64,000 nt of DNA, from NCBI GenBank assembly GCA_002205965.3, contig NADL03000483.1:1426001-1490000 (forward strand), in the 5' to 3' direction. Shown here piece after piece: positions 24,332-35,473 of the stretch. The notes under the pieces are model-generated. The model was not told where the DNA came from and made no database searches. It worked only from the letters and a program-made list of their open reading frames with translations. The stretch is from Kappaphycus alvarezii (lineage: Eukaryota > Rhodophyta > Florideophyceae > Gigartinales > Solieriaceae). The translations under genes were made by a program, and so were the position numbers. Position 1 is the first letter of the stretch; each line of letters opens with the position of its first letter.

Positions 24332-24763
24332 CTATCTTTGACGTCCCGAACGGGCAGATCGCTTGAACGTGCCGATCAGTACCTCGTCGTTCATTTTTAT
24401 AATTACCGAGCGGGCCCGTTTTTTCTGAATGTCTTCTACGGCCTCTTCACCTGATGAATATTCCTGGTTTCCATCATCTTCTTCTGCTACAGCATCATCC
24501 TCTAAGTGGGACAGTTTCCAAGGCTGAGGGCCATCTTTTGAGTACTCTGCTCAAGAGTCGGATTTTCGGCAACACCTGTCAAATCTCCTAGTTTTAAGAG
24601 TCATGGGAACATATTCCCTCAGTTTCTTCGCATTTGCTGCACTAAAGCCTCGGTCTTTTGGAAGTACATGGCCCATAAAGAACACTTTCATCATGCCCCC
24701 CTCTGCCTCATCCACCAGCTGGATGGTGTTGATAAAAGCCAGAGGGATGGTTGGATACTCAAG
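24332..24763 (-). pseudogene. unidentified coding relic, acidic
   Basis: A minus-strand frame of 144 codons (24763 to 24332) has one internal stop (TGA at 24551-24553). The first half reads as a folded domain (VDEAEGGMMKVFFMGHVLP). After the stop the second half is very acidic, then basic, ending in a stop at 24332. It has no ATG at the front. It sits just downstream of another minus-strand relic (25049-25690) and may be its C-terminal part. Probably a transposon protein, but I do not recognise the family. Confidence 0.4.
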
Positions 24764-25048
24764 TTATCGATATCTCTTTTTTCAAGAATAGCGCCAGGTC
24801 CTGCAGCACTTATACTGTTGCCATCACTGGCTACCCGCGACTGAAGCTAATTAAGAAGTATACTACGGTAAAAACTACTGAAACCTATAGTCAGCATGGA
24901 TAGTCATTGTTGCGGGGACCATAACTCGAAAAATTCCACTAACAACCTCAAATAGACCTAAAAGGTAAAATTGTAAGGTAACAATACACATGAGACATTT
25001 GCACGCAACGCACGTGCTCGTAGTCTCAAGGTACATATATTTCGACGT

Positions 25049-25690
25049 CTAAAACACCGGAATTGCCCAGCCCTCCTCAATGCTCGTCACGAGTTCTCTG
25101 CTCGGTGAGAGCATAGCGATGTAATCATCAACAGATGGCACCCTCCGCCGAAATTTTGGTTGATTAGGGAAGCCAAACATTTTCAGGATTGAGAGTCCAG
25201 CCAAAACAGCCCCCCTAATTCCGTAACTTTCACGGTCAAAACGCTGTGCTTAGCGGCTGCAGTGGGGCTAAAAAGTTCAGCCGGTCAACACTCTGTTTAC
25301 AGGAAAGGTCCCTGTGGACGAGATCAATAAATGTCAAGACGTGGGAATGGCTACAAAAACCCTTCGCAATTTTAGGGGCCCCTCTGGGTAACACCGTACC
25401 TACACGGACATTCCTCGCCAGTACTGCCAATACGGAGGAGGTTTGATGATGATTGCAACGGTTTTTGACCCGGTAACGAGGAGCCCTACGATAATGCATA
25501 GCATGTTTGCAACTTTTACAGAGAAATGAGAAATCATCATTACTTTATTATAAAAGGCGTACAAGCCTAGCTGACAGTGTAAGCTAAGAGAGTTGAAGTT
25601 CGTCGCTGTCCAGCATGGGAGTGCGCGCCACGATTGATGTCGCAAAGGTAGACCATATGGTCGACGAGATTCGTTGCCGCAGGTGGTCAA
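25049..25690 (-). pseudogene. unidentified coding relic
   Basis: Three minus-strand frames join end to end: 25400-25690, then 25236-25499, then 25049-25249. The last joins at PLSTA/QRFDRE and runs 66 codons (GIRGAVLAGLSILKMFGF ... SVDDYIAMLSPSREL) to a TAG at 25049. The sequence is protein-like but no known domain is apparent. It has the same direction as the relic at 24332-24763. Likely one decayed element gene of more than 1.3 kb. Confidence 0.33.
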
Positions 25691-26039
25691 GGGCCGCCGC
25701 TGGTGTACAGAAACAGTCGTCGTGATATCAATTTCGCATGGGTCTCAATCACTCCAGAGGTTGACTTACAGGGCGCGGCGAGAGAGTCGAAAGCAAGCGG
25801 AACGAAGCAACTTATACAGGCCTTTTCGAAAAAATCCGGGGAAAAGTCCTTCAGTCAATTCTTCTGACTGTTGAACAACTCAGACAAATTTCACCGTATG
25901 TATTCCGTAATCCGTCCTAACTTCCGTCAATCACGAGCATGCGGTGTGGTATCCGGTGTGGAGTGCCCAGTGAGCCTTACGGAGTTGGCCTCTAGATCAC
26001 TAATGACAGTGCTGCCTTCACAGGGCCCGTAGATGGACC

Positions 26040-26730
26040 ACAACATCGGGAGTGTGGTACCGGCGCGTACATAGCAGGGGATGAATTCATCAAGTAGTTG
26101 GGTGGAGGCGGGGGAAGTCGAAGCCAGGGTCTCGGACTGGGCCGTTGCCGACGGGCATCAAGCGGCGAGTGAGATTATGATCGAGATGTCTGCGCTTAAC
26201 ACCGTGGGCGAGGCCCGCGGCGGCAGCCTCGGTGGCCTTTGCAATAGCGGTGGTCTTAAATGCGAAACCACCGTGATATCCGAGGCGGTGGGATGGGGAG
26301 AGTCGACGGTAGGGGGAAGAGGGGTGTTGCTGTATGTCCGCGGACCTGAGCTCCATGGCAAGGACGTGGAGTAGCAAGTCGAATTGGCAGTTTAGTCCAG
26401 CAGCGCGGATGACGTGGTATACCAGAGCAATACGTAGGGCGTTGCGGCGGTGAATGCGCCTGAAGCCAGGTGGGCAAAGGTCAGCGGCATGGTCAGCGAG
26501 ATCGTCCACTCGGCGGGTGGAGTATTGACCGTGGGGCGTTTACGAGTCCGCGAAGAGCTTGAGTCGCAGGTGTCAGCAGAACATGACGGGCAAATGGGCG
26601 TTGGAGACCGCTGTGGTAGTGGAGGGGTGGGTGGACAGGGAGGAAGGCAGCCGCGGGATGTACCGGAAGGAATAGATGCAGATGCGACGACGGATATCGT
26701 ATGCGCTGTGGTGCTCCGGATTGGGGTCGG
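26040..26730 (-). repeat. GC-rich repeat family, copy 1 (minus orientation)
   Basis: The minus strand of this interval aligns by eye with the plus strand of 27080-27530. Shared blocks include GTGGAC/ATGGAC followed by TGACCATG, CAGTCCGAGA and GACTT/GACGT near the ends. This copy has roughly 200 bp extra in the middle. Translations agree in one frame: both contain GL-H, then RRL-P, then VRDPGFD. Conservation of peptide more than DNA suggests a decayed gene of an unidentified repeat. The interval is markedly richer in GC than its surroundings. Confidence 0.6.
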
Positions 26731-27079
26731 CCGTCCGTACTGTACATCTTCATGGTGCCAGTGCACCTTGGCCCTGGCCTTTTGATGCACCCAGCGCAGG
26801 GTTTGGATATTGATTGGTGAAACAGGTAGATGGTCAGAGTGGAAGGGGCCTAGGCCGTGCTGGGGAGATTGGCCAGGGAAGCCAAGGAATTATGCCTTGG
26901 AGGTACCCACTGGCGATGCAGGGGTGAACAGCGTCGTGAAGACACTGAGTCCAGTGACCCGGCTTCGGGGCTGTCCGAAGATGTGACGAGGTGAATCACG
27001 CGTAAGTATTAAGGGAGATGCCTTGTACCGCCCATTCGACGCCGATCTCCGTAACACGAGTGAGCGGGGAGTGGCTGGC

Positions 27080-27530
27080 GTCCCATCCGCGGCCCCGCCC
27101 TCCGACATACCTCCGCAGCAGCCTTACTTACTGTTCACGGCTCCACCGCCACCCCGTTCTCCAAGGCCTACTTGGTCGTCATATACTCGCGACAACCTGG
27201 GACACACGATGATGTGTCGGACTCGTTACCGACTTGAATGGCAACATTGCAGCAGCCAGATGGACAACCTCGGTGACCATGGCACCGCCTTGCCCCCCCG
27301 ACGCCTCTGCAAAGGCTACCCATGCTGGCGGGGCAGGGCTTACCCACCGCGATAAGCTCTTGGTCCTGGAAGGCAAGCTGCCACGCCGCCTGACGCCCCC
27401 CGCCCACGGCCTAGTCCGAGATCCCGGCTTTGACGTCTACCCATCGCCTTTGACTCCTCTGGTGCACCTGCCCCCGCCACTACGCACCCACTAGAGCGAT
27501 TCATTCCTAGGACAGTGTGTCGGTACGAAA
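27080..27530 (+). repeat. GC-rich repeat family, copy 2 (plus orientation)
   Basis: Partner of 26040-26730, in opposite orientation, with the 5' ends of the two copies facing each other across about 350 bp. The frame open at 27234-27494 is the one whose peptide (LPRRLTPPAHGLVRDPGFD) matches copy 1. Other overlapping frames are by-products of GC-rich DNA. No recognised domain. Confidence 0.6.
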
Positions 27531-27949
27531 CTTTCGGCGGTGGGATTCGTTGGCGCATCGGCAGGGGCTCTTGTCGTGTCATTGTCGTCCATCGTTATGT
27601 TAACTCGGGGGAGTTAACATATTTTTGGGTTTTTTTAATGTGTGGAAGATGTGGTCGGTTGTATCATATGCACACATGTCCTCATTCCGCAGAAACCATT
27701 TGATGTAAACTTTTCATTTCTGTATCGCACCCAACTGCACGTGGCGGAAGTTGTACATCCGGTTAGCTCTGAACCGAATAGTACAGTTGGAACAGTCAGT
27801 GTACCGCTTTTAAATAAAGATGTTATTATCATACCAAGTGTAAACATGTGTGCAAATCGAAAGAAAATTGGGGGCTAAAGACTGTCAGCCCCACATTCCT
27901 GCTTGTGGCCTATCTTGTACCCAATGAGCATGCTTTGCGTACAATATAG

Positions 27950-28382
27950 AGTACATTAGTTTACTGTACTGTACTGTCTTATCATTATCTGTAGTAACGA
28001 GGCACAAGTTTACGGAATCTCTAATAATGCCAGTAATGTAGTAATATTATTGTTCCGTAGCACCTTAATCCGTTTGGTACACTAGGCATAAACTGTTGTA
28101 CCCCCAAACATTGCAAGCATTTGAGTCTAGCCAGGATGAGGTGCTTGGTGTTTTCGGGTATAGATGCTTGCTGGGCAACATGCCAAAGATTGTCCAAAAC
28201 TAACACTTTATAGCCAAATCCGGTCTGTTAATTATCCTAAAAGTAATCTAATTTTTCTGGCAGTGTCAATTCTGCTACCTAAAGTATCGTAATGCACGTA
28301 CAGTACGTACGAACCATGTTGTACAGTACTACCAACTTCTAGATAGGAGTACAGTATTACTACAGTACAGTACAGTACATTA
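27950..28382. repeat. cluster of TACTG/CAGTA short repeats
   Basis: Runs such as TACTGTACTGTACTG (near 27965), ACAGTACGTAC (near 28300) and ACAGTACAGTACAGTAC (near 28363) are built on the pentamer TACTG or its complement. The same word recurs across the gene island and rarely outside it. Confidence 0.7.
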
Positions 28383-28990
28383 GCTTCCTACTTTGCTGAG
28401 CTTTGAGCCCAGCTCTGTGAAATGCAAGCCTGCAACGTGTAATACGTGTTCCCAAGCTCAAGAAAAATCCCGCATTGCTGCCACAGCCAATTTGGGAGGA
28501 CCCAGATAACTACAGCCGAGCTTAGCAACAGAGTGAAAGCAGAATATCAACCAAAACCGCAAGCTCAACTTCAGCCTTTGTCGAGTCATATCTCTCAACA
28601 TCGTTGTTGTGAGACCGCGGGATGAACACGTTTTCCTCTGTGCATCCGCGCGGGAGAGCCGCCCAAATCACCCTCCACATGTACGGCCATCTTGCCATGC
28701 TCCCTGCGATCATTACGCTTGCTAATTCACGATTTACCGCTAGAGCTCGTTTGCAATACTAAACCAACTGTCTGAAGCAGCGCTACTCAGCAACACTGCC
28801 ATCGGAGGAACCCATCTATGTCCACCACCTTACCTCTCTGACAACGGAACCACTTCTACATTCACATTAAGCCCCAACGATCGCTCAAAGTCTCAGATTG
28901 AAACCTTCCTTGCCGAGGCTCACTACACAAACAACTCACGCTTACATACCCCAAACTCAAAAACACACCTGTTCCAACACTCGTCCTCTC

Positions 28991-30249
28991 CTACATCATC
29001 GACGTCATAAAGGTAACATACTGGTCATCCTGAGATGTTGCCGACACCTCCTCACCCCTAGTCCTCAAAGCCCCACTCAGTGAGCTTCGCACACGGCGCC
29101 CGGGCAGAAACCCATCCCTCGAGCTATCCATGGACGGTCTCCCACCGCCATTCTTTCGACGCATCCGAATGGCTCCGCGTTCATCCCCCAATTTTAACGC
29201 TCTTACCCTATCCTCCACACGCCCAGTCTCTGCGCATCCCTCACGTCTCACATCCTCTTTGCTTTGCTTTCTATCTACAAGCCGCCGAATCAACGAGCCC
29301 TTCTTCCCACCCTTCCTCGCCACTTGCGTCTCCTCATCGCTCATGTTCCTGCGAGTCACTGCCTTGACAACGGCATTCCAAGTGCTCTTTTTAAACCCTC
29401 TAGTGCCACCGTCACCGCGGCCCCCACTCTGGCCTCTACCCTTCTCATCCCCTTGTAACCTTGAATGCGCCTTGCCACGATACTTGTTATTATGCGCCAG
29501 GCGAGACCAAAACGACGGCCTCCGCATTTCATTTGCCATGACAATAGTCCTCTTAAAACTAGGACTGTTTGAAATAGACCTCTGCGATCCAAACCCGGAT
29601 CGGAAGCTTCTCTCTGCAAAGTTTTTCTCCGATGCACTCTGATCGACCAACTTTGGCTTATTCTTCTCCCCTCTGCCCCATTCCGACTTTCACAAGACGA
29701 GGCACTATGACGTGCTTCATCATGACCCGTAGACAACCTGGGGTTTCCACCGGTAGATTGCCACACCATTGGCAAAGCCCTTGACGAAAACTCCTCCAAC
29801 GAAAAAGCGTCCTCGAAATTATGAGCGCGTGCGGCGACGCCGCCGCAATTCTGAGTGACGCGTGAGGCCCACCTCAAGCTGTCTCCTTCCTTGCGAAAAT
29901 TGAGCACTGCACAGCGGGGGAGGGTGCGTACGGAGGGGGGTTGGGCGGAGAGACGAGAGGAGGAGATTGGGGTGAGTAGGTCGTCATCGGCGTCGAATTC
30001 ATCGGGAGTCCAACGGATGGTGGAGCGTGGTGGATGCAAACGGGTGGGGGAGGAGGTGGGGGAGTGGTCGTCGTGGGAGAGGTTGTCGTTTTCGGAACTG
30101 GAGGCACTTTCGGTTACGGTGCTGGTGCTGCGGAGGTCGGGGACGGGTAAGGGCCAATCGGGGGATGGTTTGGTGGGGACGGAGTTCCAGGGACAACCTG
30201 GGGGAAGGGAGGAGGGGGTGTTTAGCCAGGGGGAGGTGGGAGGGGCCAT
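28991..30249 (-). CDS. hypothetical low-complexity basic protein, about 419 aa, one frame break
   Basis: The first in-frame ATG on the minus strand is at 30249. The N-terminal 170 or so residues are Pro/Ser/Thr-rich with an acidic patch (DEFDADDDL), then a more ordered part (NFEDAFSLEEF). Near 29670-29690 the frame changes. Below it a second frame runs to a stop at 28991 and is strongly basic (many Arg, Lys, Gly), with GGRGDGG and paired basic residues suggesting nucleic-acid binding or a nuclear signal. Adding one G in a G4 run makes 420 whole codons. A 65-nt GT...CAG intron (29673-29737) would also restore the frame (397 aa). I prefer the lost base because neighbouring genes have the same fault. 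The C-rich DNA upstream (an open GTG frame to 30585) is probably 5' leader. No known family. Confidence 0.55.
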
Positions 30250-30488
30250 GTGAGGAGGGGTGCGGAGAGTGGGTGGGGCGTGATGTTTGGGGGTATGGTA
30301 GTTTCGGGACGGGGATGGATGGGGCGAGTGTGGTGCTATTGGGGTAGAGGGGGTAAGGTTGGGGGAGAATGGATCGGAGGCAATTGAGGAAACGAGGGAC
30401 AGTTGTTGTGGTGGGGCGGGTGGCACATAGGCAATTATGAGAAGGGGTTGAAGAGTGTGGGGAGAGGATAAAAGGGGAGAGTGGGGGT

Positions 30489-30498
30489 GGGGGGGGGG
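30489..30498. repeat. run of 10 G
   Basis: A G10 tract lies in the G-rich (plus-strand) region just upstream of the minus-strand gene at 28991-30249, that is, a C10 tract in its presumed leader. Prone to length error in sequencing. Confidence 0.8.
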
Positions 30499-30599
30499 GA
30501 TTCGCGGGCGAATGGAGGTGTGGTTGGCACCGTGAGAAGAGAAGAAGGGGCGTTTTGGGTGGTGTTGATGGGAGGAGGCTGGCACCTAGCTGGGTGGTT

Positions 30600-33035
30600 G
30601 GTTTGATTGTTTTAGAGGTGTACTTTAGTCGGGAGTTTTGGATGAAATTTCTATAGATTGCAAAGTAGCGTATGTTTGTAAGAAAAAACCAGACCCTTTG
30701 TGAGACGATTCGAGATACCGCTCAATACTTGTAATACTCGATCAAGTTGCCGTCTGCGCTACGGTTGGAAGGCGTATGGTGGATGTTGAAGAGGCATGGT
30801 CCCATGCTATTGATATTGTTCTGTCCTGCACATTAATGTAAACAATTAGGTTACGGATTTAAAATGCCACTCAAAACAGCCCTGCTCCTGAAAAAAGATG
30901 CATCTCCTGATTTTATGTCATCCATGTGTTTACAATTTTTATTGAATCAAATAATAACATTTTGCAATTTGAAATTGTCCCTCAACCGTCCTTTTATGGA
31001 CACACTCTACTGTACTGTACATCACCACCAAAAATGTCACAGCTGCGAGCACCAGACCGTCGTTGTTTCAAGTAGCGCCACTAACGCTATCATTCAGCCA
31101 CTTAATTTTACACAATCAATCCATTTTCAACAGTATACGTGATTTTATACTTTAATAAGTATGTTGTAGTTACATCAAAGATTACCTACCCAATTCAGCA
31201 CCTGACATTTCCTACCCTCCAAACATCGATTTCCAAAGCACCCTGCACTTCCAAAAAAAAATGTGTAATTCCTGATTTCTTGTGAAAGTCACATCATCAT
31301 ATTATGTGCAATATTTTTAACTAAAATAAACTGCAGATACCTCATTTACGGGTGGATGAGAGGCATTTTGTTCTCATTCACTCGGCCAATTCTTACATTT
31401 GGCGCGTTACTATTGCAGAGAAAGTACACAAACGAAAGCTAGTCACGTCCGTGCTACATCCCTCTCTTTTGATACGGATAAATCCACTACAGCGTATGGT
31501 TGAATCAAATTACGCTAATTTTCGTTGCAGCCGAAAGAGTAAGACATTTGCTTTTACGTCATTGGGCAATTCAGGCAGACGAAAGCCCTTCAAAATTCTA
31601 ATTGTCCGCTCTTCTAGCAAGAGACCTGCTGTCGCCAAGCCCAGATTGGATACATTTGAAACACTTTTCTTTTTGTTGAAACCTGTTTTAGGGCTTGACC
31701 CAATTGCGTTGAGTATTTGTTCTCCAAACTACTCTCTGACGGATTTCAGTTCCATCCATATCTGGCAAACCTGAAAACTGAAACTCTTCAATTTTAAGCA
31801 GTCCAACCAATGAAATGATTCCAAGGCTCGAGAAATGCTTACATAGATCAGTTCAAATTTTAAATGTCACCAATTTCAGACCGTCCTAGCCGTATATGCA
31901 AAACTGTTACCAAGTCAAATAACCTGAAATTGATTAGTATTCCTTCCTATGCAAAAAGCATGGGCGTTTCGCCTGGGCCCGCGGTTGACTGAAGCAGTTT
32001 ACTATGTCGGTGATACTGTTGGGTTGCGGCCTCATCCTTAACGTGAGCAGTACCAGGAGGGACTCTTCTTCCGATTCACCCAATTTATCAACAAATGGAG
32101 AGAAGGGTGGGCTAGTTTACCCCGTGCATTTTCGTGGCCAAGCCTGTGCAATCCGATATGTTTCATTTCAAAGTGGCAGCCAGTTCCAGGCTAGACTGGA
32201 TAATGCAGAACACCTCTGCTGCGGTACACTAGTGCGCTGTTGCATTTCTGTCCGATATCAACAACAGCATCCACCTTCTTACGGCCTACCTCTGTCCACT
32301 GTACTGCGCACTTTCAAATCAGAGGGCTCCGATCACCAAAAAAAAACAGAAAGTGGCACTGTACAGTGCTTATGGCATCGACAACCTATGATTTATCAGC
32401 GCCTAACGACTATATCTGGTTGAGGTGCTGCTAGCACGAACACGCGAGTCTTCCATTGGCGAAACCCCTGCTACTTATCGACGCACTGTACTTGTACAAC
32501 GGCTGTAGACCACTACAATACACCACCAGTTTACAAAGAAAAGAAAACGACACACGGAGGCAGAGACTTTACCGCTTCGGTGTGGATGTCGCTACATAAT
32601 CTGGCCTGTTCCCGCCCTCCTCACTTATTCATGTCAGTGACCGACAGTACCCGTCACGCTGCGATTTCCGGAAACAGAAATGGCAGTCGCCTTGGATCGA
32701 TAACCACTGATAGGGTATGGCCATTCGCCTGCCACCATCTCATTTGCGCAAAAGCCAGCATCATGTTGACCACTTGCAAGGCTCGAGTGTAGGCGCCAGT
32801 TATAGATCTATGGTACTGTACAGTACTCAGCGATTTTGTTTCAAGTACTTTTTTTCTCCTCTAGAACGGCTCTCATGACTGGCCGTGAGCGTTTTTTTAA
32901 CTTTATTTTACTCATTACTTCTCGAGTGAGTGTTGGCCTCCATTGTTTCCCGCCGCACCAGTTGCTCCGCACCCCATAATTGCGCACAACCGAAACACGT
33001 CCATCGCCTGGCATCTTACTTGAAACGCTGGAACA
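30600..33035. other. spacer without a supported gene
   Basis: Plus-strand frames at 31352-31774 (140 codons) and 32004-32423 (139 codons) match nothing I know, and the minus strand of the first is also stop-poor. TACTG-type repeats occur near 31010, 32355 and 32813. Confidence 0.4.
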
Positions 33036-33365
33036 TTGCCGATTATACAGGCCACTTTACATGTGCTTGTGGAAAATATCCAAGCTTTGACAGACCTTTG
33101 CAAAAGGGTAGCGTACGTGTGCCAAATTGTATATCAACCGCACATTATTCGCTGCAGCTTCGATCTACTTTTCACTGCAACTGGTAAGAAACCCCCCTCA
33201 CGCCCCGTAGAAACTCGTGAAATATGTTGCAACATTAGGGCAAAGCATGGAGATAATGGTATGATGCTGTTGCTTGATTACGGATTTACTGTAGAGGGAG
33301 GCCAACCAGTTCCAAATCCAGCTTTGTACAATATCCCCACAACATTTCATTGTTCAGTACAATAG
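33036..33365 (+). pseudogene. possible SET-domain (Rubisco LSMT-like) fragment
   Basis: A 109-codon plus-strand frame includes REICCNIRAKHGDNGMMLLL followed by DYGF and then NPALYNI. This recalls the end of SET domains of the LSMT/SETD3 type, where '(G)EEI..YG..SN..LLL.YGF....NP.D' is the rule. The rest of the domain (upstream NH..P motif) is not visible in any frame of 32.5-33.0 kb. So it is at best a fragment or a gene broken by several indels. Stop at 33363. The similarity rests on about 25 residues. Confidence 0.25.
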
Positions 33366-33540
33366 GCAACGTGGCCAACAAGACCAAAATTTGGTTCAAA
33401 AAGTGAAAACTATTATTGTTTTCGCCCTTTCATTTGCTGTCGTCACGCAATGGCTGTCATCATACCTCTTCCAATCCGACGCAACCGGATGCAGAGAGAA
33501 TTCGTGCACAAATTGCTCAATATTGCATGTACTGCTTTAC

Positions 33541-33781
33541 AGCGAATACATTACAGTACTGTGCAATCCTTTCATTTTGTCATAGGTCATCTCCCGACTG
33601 GTGTCGACGTGTGGTGATACTGTACCGTACTGTACTGGACAGCCTGTTCTATACCTTAACAGCAATATAATTGAATGTACTGTAATGAATCTTCTGATGC
33701 CGCCACTTTGCGGCACCGTAAAGCCCAATTCAAACAACGAAAAGCACATTACAGATCAACTTGAAAATACAGTACTGTATA
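33541..33781. repeat. TACTG/CAGTA short-repeat cluster
   Basis: Several TACTGTAC-type words (near 33552, 33619-33640, 33676, 33769) are spaced over about 240 bp. Same family as at 27.95-28.38 kb. Confidence 0.65.
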
Positions 33782-33859
33782 TACTGTTTCCTCCCTTTTT
33801 GCGGTTTAAACGGCGAAATAGAACGATTCTGTGCTCATCGATGTTTCAGTCGGGGTAAT

Positions 33860-35440
33860 TTTAAAAAAGATGCGTCACAAGGCCTAGGCCTGACCAAGTC
33901 GCCACCGTTTGCCAATTCAAACACTCGAATAATTTATTCATTTCAGACGTCAAATCTGTTCCACACCAGCCCTCAATTGATCTCAGCTCAGCAATTGATC
34001 CAGTTGAGAGAACAATTGCCTACCACATTGTCCCAATCACCTTTCGAGTGGAAAGATGTCAATTTTGTACATTCTTCACATCACTAACTTTACCTCATTT
34101 CCCTCCTTTCCTCAGCTCAAGTCACTGCGCCAGTCCCAGATATTTGTTTTCCCCAATCGCCAACCAGATCAAGCCGCTTCCTCAACAACCAAGTCTCACA
34201 AGAGAATGCTCACTCCCTTTCCCATCCTTTCCACTCAAACACCTCCCCGCAAACCGCCTCTTCGATTATTTTCTTCACCTCCCTCGCAAAAATTCAACTA
34301 ATCCAACTCTCACACCTCTTTCTCGGCAATTCATCTTGCGTCGGAGATATACCATGCTGTCTTTTCACAAGCTACCAAAACATCACCCCTCGCATGCCTG
34401 TGTGTCGTCAGCGCCTAATGCAAACTGAAATCAAGCACCTTTTGCAACCACGGCCACTTTGCTGCAACCGCCTTGAGACGAGACCGTAGACTGTTAAATA
34501 CCGTCTCGCTTTCATTCTAAGCATCCTGAACTGCCACTCCCCAAGCTTCATAAATCTTTGCTATGACTGTCCCACGTAAAAATCCGTCCTGACCATGCCT
34601 CACCCATCTACCGCATACTCTTTACTTGCACATTTCTTAGTACATGCACATCTTTACGCACAATTCTAACCTCTTTTAACGTCAACACTCCCTTTACCCT
34701 TTCCACCTCACTGCTTCACCCAGTATCACACCACACAAAAACCAACAACTTCCGTCTATACCACTCCCATACAATCATTTACCCCTCAATCCAAACTTTA
34801 CATGTTCCAAACCACCCACCCATCATCCGTACACATCGCCCCTCCGCTCCCTCTACAATACTAAACCAAAAATCAATGGCATCACATTGCCTCAACCTCT
34901 CGCGCCATTTCGCACTCCATGAAATGCTTTTGCTCATTCCACCATCCTTGCATCTTGTGATACAACCCACCACACTTTGTGTAATGTCCAACATCTTGAA
35001 ATCTATTGAAACCATCCATACCTGAGGTGCTGATGGGGATATAATCTCCTGTCAACAACATAATCTGCTGAGGTGCACAGTGTGATCGCCAATCTCTCGA
35101 GAGTGGGAATGGAGCTCCAGCTTAGCCGTGCTTTCATTAATACTCGATACCCAAGAACGACACCATCTCCACACGGAACACGAAATGCTATCCTTCCTAC
35201 TACATCGTGCTATACAACCTACACGTCTAGTCTCGTGCATCACTGCAGTATGGGAAATTGGATAGAGGCCTGTCCGTGTTGCTCGTATGGAATACGGAAA
35301 AAGTTAGGATGCCCCTGATCTACAGAGACCCAGTTCGCCCTGCTTGAATTTATTCCTAAGAGCTGCAACCCACCGCACTCACTTTGTGTCCTTGTCCGCA
35401 GTGCTTCATTCATTGACCACAAATCCGTGCCACTCAACAC
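33860..35440. other. C-rich, G-poor spacer downstream of OMA1
   Basis: The plus strand is rich in C, T and A and poor in G, which leaves several frames open (for example 34048-34428) without coherent protein. It lies 3' of the minus-strand OMA1 gene and may include its 3' untranslated region. No gene is supported. Confidence 0.4.
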
Positions 35441-35473
35441 ACCCCAGTCGCCAACCCCTGCCATATCTCCCGT

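Noticed and set aside
28522-28713. 63-codon minus-strand frame with an ATG, 28.5-28.7 kb
   Set aside because: Protein-like in places, but too short and without neighbours or motifs to support a gene.
29130-30347. Plus-strand frames opposite the 28991-30249 gene
   Set aside because: They are complements of a Pro-rich and Arg-rich coding region and have no independent support.
30249-30585. N-terminal extension of the 28991-30249 gene to a GTG at 30585
   Set aside because: It has no ATG and is C-rich low complexity; it fits a 5' leader better than protein.
31352-31774. 140-codon plus-strand frame in the island spacer
   Set aside because: No domain, and the opposite strand is similarly stop-poor, so the coding strand cannot be told.
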